Position numbers and translations under genes: made by a program
The notes under the pieces: model-generated
Database searches by the model: none
The model's input: the letters and a program-made list of their open reading frames with translations, nothing else
Told to the model about the DNA's origin: nothing
NCBI RefSeq assembly: GCF_003014755.1
Contig: NZ_PYAW01000004.1
Coordinates: forward strand, 248,001 to 312,000
Length of the DNA stretch: 64,000 nt
Reading direction: 5' to 3'
From: Chitinophaga niastensis
GTDB taxonomy: Bacteria; Bacteroidota; Bacteroidia; Chitinophagales; Chitinophagaceae
In this document: one piece after another, positions 63,901 through 64,000 of the stretch
Position numbering within the stretch: position 1 is the stretch's first letter
Layout: every line of letters begins with the position of its first letter

Positions 63901-64000
63901 TGACGGTGGTTTCATTGTCAGTCTGCCTGCCGGGGTAACTGTATCAGAGAATGTGATGGTAAATTATACGGTAGCCGGTACTGCTACTAACGGTACTGAC
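51938..64000 (+). CDS. Giant secreted/surface beta-rich protein (3' end outside window)
   Basis: A single open frame of 4021 codons from ATG 51938 to the window edge with no stop seen. Residues 1-50 are an extended signal peptide with core FISLVLITGLLYGQ and likely cleavage after ATAA. Residues 50-600 read as a parallel beta-helix (TNTNDTGPGSLRQAITDANA at the start). From 702 to about 3180 come six modules of about 400-440 residues, each a LamG/concanavalin-like part plus a KYG...GIGRDD...QKQS part (DUF8202-like). From 3372 Calx-beta repeats of about 120 residues follow, with ADDDN and DDKIIEGNE motifs. It is likely a cell-surface or matrix adhesin. A C-terminal sorting signal would be beyond the edge. 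Confidence 0.9.
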   Translation, partial: MLQMLLPQLYRCINFFDTNIPWKSIKCGRFLRFISLVLITGLLYGQATAANFPVTNTNDTGPGSLRQAITDANAAGTGPHSIVFNVYGTINIVSSLPGITSAGLTIDGGNNITINANSNAATFFTIGAKGVAVRNFNLLNTTGIAINVLANSDSVTIENMKVNSAGVANMDNIVYVGGATNHLTIRKITSDMGLEVISSPRFGRAFYFATGKQMNLWMENITIDGRNEARANVASMFAEFSATAPVDTAVFKNITQTTMGSAFRAGNTFKNASFENVTFDKFVTGIDYGVWFEGAVEKTTFKNLYLNLKNIADPSNPDEDYGIEFRSPVQDITFDGAQVFQGGFNDLCFRSTSNNIIIKDSKFRNPLNNNHNGTSSPVAFVGAVSGLTMTNVLIESDANDKVQYLLYFAGALTNSQLTNVTIRNALYEGILVWGALTNAVWDGMQIENVRDGIQANGGANGFELKNSYIHNLPGAGSDAIEFGPGAHSAVKITNNTFENCGRSGVVFPATDPVTEFTITGNIIRNNVSNGVWIHAGPSAPKSIFITGNNQIYNNGGHGVFFDVNDNTQGVVITGNSIYNNTTKAINFSLAPNGNYKGANRPLIVSSVTAGVNSYTVNIAIPVIATDAAGTTYTIHLYANDAGTTPNSGKQLSATFNNVVAGTAPYTVSYTGSPGAFWTATLTSVKGTSEFSDPKAIAILGPAGVNAGIGAWYRADQGLSNSKWNDLSGNNIVIPQTSLANQPGVQLTGMNFNPTATFSSPQYFGTTGVDPATSVFGNGIIQNVAIFGASSSSAMVNGALFDQKTSNTYDLVASPSYSNGNVYWDAPFGFRVNTLWGGTLNKTNVWSFTKTVANMSIYRDGTTVISSNSPRDYGAGNGANYCSYIGVWPGGGYFNGNIPELIIYKDISTLTPLDRQKIESYLALKYGTTLDQTTPTDYVTSDGTTRMWTADPVYKKRITGIGRDDISFLQQKQSFSVDSGLVTIALGGTIATSNQLNTTSFTNNNAFLVFADNGATINYAGAVTAPTATSRMNRVWRAQQNANWDNTQDITLQLNGGNANTYLLISTNAAFSTVTKEVQLKSDGTVTIKGSDLPTGAYFTFGHIQKKPGGVLAGLQVWAKADEGATLIGSEVTQWMDQAPVDRQWQRAYSDLSQPLTWKKAAINFNPAINIGGPNWFTVPQFTPSFTAGEVFSVQTSSLPNNSTASFPFEFGGNDGVTAVLYNYSDGNMYSHFGRNARPGVSLQGWNMQQAHIMGSWSALNDLAEGFDGKIFYTNAVNTPQFGTAPGNNYIGAGHGSVFNGPISEVILFNRKLNTTERQQVNSYLAIKYGITLKDATNNATDYLASDGTTKPWTAAVNTGYFKRVTGIGRDDNGTLLQKQSISQDTGIVTIALGNNIAASNINNTNPITQDKSFLVFADNGAVTALNVAVNVVPAIQRMGRIWKVQKTAWTDQTITLQLDTIAVPNIQYIVISSDASFSTGNVMLPLSQGQVTLSSSQLADGAYFTFGTYLKGPGGVATGIGAWYRGDNGASASQWNDFSGNQINAAQGTVANQPALVPAGLNYNQVFKFDGAASYLQIPQASIAGTFAFGNTERTLIGVGVTNAATDQIMVSYGTFASNQTSGLRAFNQWAVFEGFGAAAVVGPTNSFAVNKVTVFSGRYTGGATGTASIYTNGINPIASATMNWNTLISAQGAQIGKYIGENRYWNGNLGEIIVYNRNLTNAEFQRVSAYLALKYGVTLDQTTPTDYLATDGVTKMWTAANNTGYSKRITGIGRDDLDSLFQKQSLSVDTGIVAIALGTDIAASNAANTGVITNDKSFFVFSDNGAATLYNVPVTGVAGVNMRMARVHKLSKTTGWADQNITLQLNNGNAQTYLLVSADAAFASGVTTYPLTAAGKVTLNSSLLADGAYYTFARALKGPNDVKDGVVFWLRADDGISSGALWSDYSSYGNDAIQTTVAKQPVTDAKSINFNYGLQFDGSAALMNINTTRIDPATSTVFAVANCNEYSSASREILGSGNATIQGMEFRIITAGKLEYGEANGTTYFPITGVNTIIPNRPYIFSATQDNSVNGIKLYQNFGLDKTGTINLTPATPNLVSIGYRSLVSEAVYWLGSINEVIAYNKVLSDGQRLKVESYLALKYGITLNQTTPANYLASDSSVYWDATVNGIYNKRITGIGRDDLTRLNTKQSLSQDTGFVTLALGSQVALTNEQNTGVITNDKSFLVFADNGLSRADYSMMVAGVKATRRLPAVWRVTKKGWTDQNISLDAKITGNNRYLLVSTDPSFATITQELPLDANGHITLNSSLLPDGVYVTYGAYVTSPGGVNVKLDLWLKANDGVLSGDGTKVSTWTNAIGSTYSVSSASVADQPVFYNKTPSQLVNFNPSVVYPGTQNANNVLKNATRLFPNTTGFQLFTVAMDKRSNLATLASPMGMGVDGNYPSLDLQKDVNSLNGWNFWMTSSTPTEWGGGNAIMYNGGSTGFTNVQPQLLSLGSANASAGGADNIVSWVDAYKEATTMDAKQQAEIGDGVFVGSSGTDGSWNGLIPEAFIYERQLTDPEMAKVNSYLAIKYGVTVDQRTPNNYVATDNTVCWDATANATYKNNIAGIGRDDAEDLQQKQSRSVNAGSQVVIGLSSLAETNQDNTNNFTTDKSYLVWGDDNATLSFRTSLTGHPVINYRMGRLWKVQQTPGFTGQVQVAVPFNALPNPKQSYLIISNDNTLDGTDQFIPLTLITLNGVKHYAANVSFTSGQYFSFGGYVKAPGGVPGTALWLRPDYGTSSTSDNVAINTWTDFASDLNNALQPVSANQPLFASNTTDNVNYNPLVKFNGTSNYMNLDVNKLPTGTVARTVMGFGNVASLAGNRFIISWGEPTTSKGSGLANIGGAGYFVGVADDVPTPGFWQVNKPNQLSGTWAGTGGIATVYSKTRQLANGTKSWNTGTITAKVGAFLANDQLWSGTIGDVIVYPFALNTGQLRKVESYLGIKYGYTLDQTTPGNYLATDSSVVWNATANAGYNNNIAGIGYDDVEGLNQKQSRSINTGSILSIGLSTIETDNISNAATFGGDKSYMIWGSNGNALTTIPTNLPSGSCISQRLSQQWKVQYSNFDASTQQVALTFDLNGIAYTGTDINDFSLLIDLDGDGNFATGTVTEIRAASYDNINKKVSFTSVSNIPAGAVFTISTSHPVRKASLVADGLAKTAASVCKEGNWIYFVDPADATKYIAAIDLNGNAVNMTDFGAAIVDVSKNMSALGASNGTDYGIQIMRRLLQISYTGSALTVNGGVKLRYLWDPVGKTNAGTYLSGTRNVAAPQQWTWFKHTGNIAATLADISPEKINNITQLTPASTGTVDGLNYVQFEGLQDLSVFGGVITANQVLGIRKVQDGGEGVQDGKFSIELPAGVTASEDININYTVAGTALNGVDYTTLSGQVTLKAGDNNVILPVIVQDDNIIEKTETVQLTLTSAAGAASSNAYSISSTRQAAALNIIDNDNGKAILSVTKITDAAEPASNGSFSISLPLNVTCSEDITVNYGIGGTATNGIDYMSLSTTLVIPAGQTSVSLPVVVKDDKLIEGNESIILTIAGGSSASFTCSVSSTDAAATMTIADDDDVPANRVISIARTADAAEPGTNGSFLISLPAGITAASDITVNYVISGTATNGIDYTNLNGTVIIPAGQNTVPLLVIVKDDKIIEGDESVIATVSGGTAPGLSAFTASSTNGSAALTIADDDNIAANKILSITSTGNAAEPSTNGGFSISLPAGVTVSEAVTVSYSLSGTATNGTDYASLSGSIIIPAGQTSVALDVTVTDDKIIEGNETVVASLTGGTSPSFAFTASSVANTATITIADDDNTAANKVLSIVKTSDAAEPLSNGGFLVSLPAGVTVMGAVNVNYTVTGTATNGTDYTLLSGTVSIPAGQNSVPVPVTVIDDKIIEGNETAIVTLNGGTSAVFGAFTVSGTNNAATVTIADDDNTAANLVLNITKSGDAAEPSTDGGFIVSLPAGVTVSENVMVNYTVAGTATNGTD
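54041..61490 (+). repeat. Six tandem LamG/DUF8202-like modules within the giant gene
   Basis: Module starts by eye at 54041, 55259, 56471, 57692, 58901 and 60215 (spacing 1209-1314 bases), each opening with a GG/GP-rich turn and a Trp-containing strand such as GIGAWYRADQG or FWLRADDGIS. Each contains a LKYGxTLxQTTP-like segment and a GIGRDD-QKQS segment. All starts are in the same frame as ATG 51938. Confidence 0.85.
62051..64000 (+). repeat. Calx-beta repeat array (at least six, last cut by the edge)
   Basis: Repeat starts at 62051, 62411, 62771, 63134, 63494 and 63857, so the period is 360-363 bases. Each starts with a V/I-L-S/N-I strand, contains GTATNGxDY and DDKIIEGNE(T/S), and ends with ADDDN. 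These acidic residues fit calcium binding typical of Calx-beta domains. Confidence 0.9.

Noticed and set aside
62194..63915. Repeated minus-strand open frames with AA/VA-rich proteins
   Set aside because: They mirror the Calx-beta repeats on the plus strand; the regular spacing of these frames copies the repeat period, and the plus frame is clearly the coding one.
62051..64000. Possible CRISPR or tandem DNA array
   Set aside because: The repeats are 360 bases long, lie within a coding frame and encode Calx-beta domains. There are no short direct repeats with unique spacers.

Overview
The window looks like chromosomal DNA of a Bacteroidota bacterium, most probably a Chitinophaga-like member of the Chitinophagaceae. 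Pointers are the TAnnTTTG promoter cores a few bases upstream of many genes, the weak Shine-Dalgarno signals, a compact sufBCDSE-DUF59 operon, DUF6089 and DUF6265 proteins, GH20 and GH29 glycosidases, and a giant surface protein with Calx-beta repeats. This assignment is from gene content only; no rRNA is present.

Layout. 1-11436 (minus strand): a partial GH20 hexosaminidase preceded by a six-gene cassette, transcribed in the order SWIM zinc finger, DUF5691, MoxR-type AAA+ ATPase, DUF5682, VWA/MIDAS protein, DUF4132. The set parallels the uncharacterised E. coli yehI-yehLMPQ genes and is the best candidate here for an undescribed system. 11568-18277 (minus): a complete SUF iron-sulfur assembly operon with an FMN reductase at its head, divergent from a SufR-like regulator. 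19178-20743: a small EamA transporter and two GNAT acetyltransferases. 20889-28740: a heavy-metal efflux locus (OmpR regulator, sensor kinase, CzcC/CusC, lipoprotein CzcB/CusB, HME-RND pump). 28799-36788: AI-2E permease, AraC regulator, a small membrane protein, a DsrE protein, a DUF6089 barrel, two low-complexity secreted proteins, a UbiD decarboxylase and a DUF6265 protein. 36969-46127: RF3, a MacB-like permease, a lipoprotein, TsaD, a GH29 fucosidase, a tRNA methyltransferase, a saccharopine-dehydrogenase-like enzyme, a small acidic protein and tRNA-Leu(CAA). 46428-47672: a divergent HxlR/NTF2/TfoX cassette with visible operators. 47803-51461: a periplasmic-sensor histidine kinase and a NarL-type regulator, tail to tail. 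51938-64000: one open frame of at least 4021 codons, running off the window, that encodes a giant secreted beta-rich protein.

The window also carries nine long intergenic palindromes in several sequence families. Nearly all of them touch or sit within about 15 bases of a stop codon, and two copies of one family are oriented oppositely. Coding assignments rest on translated motifs seen by eye; no database search was possible.
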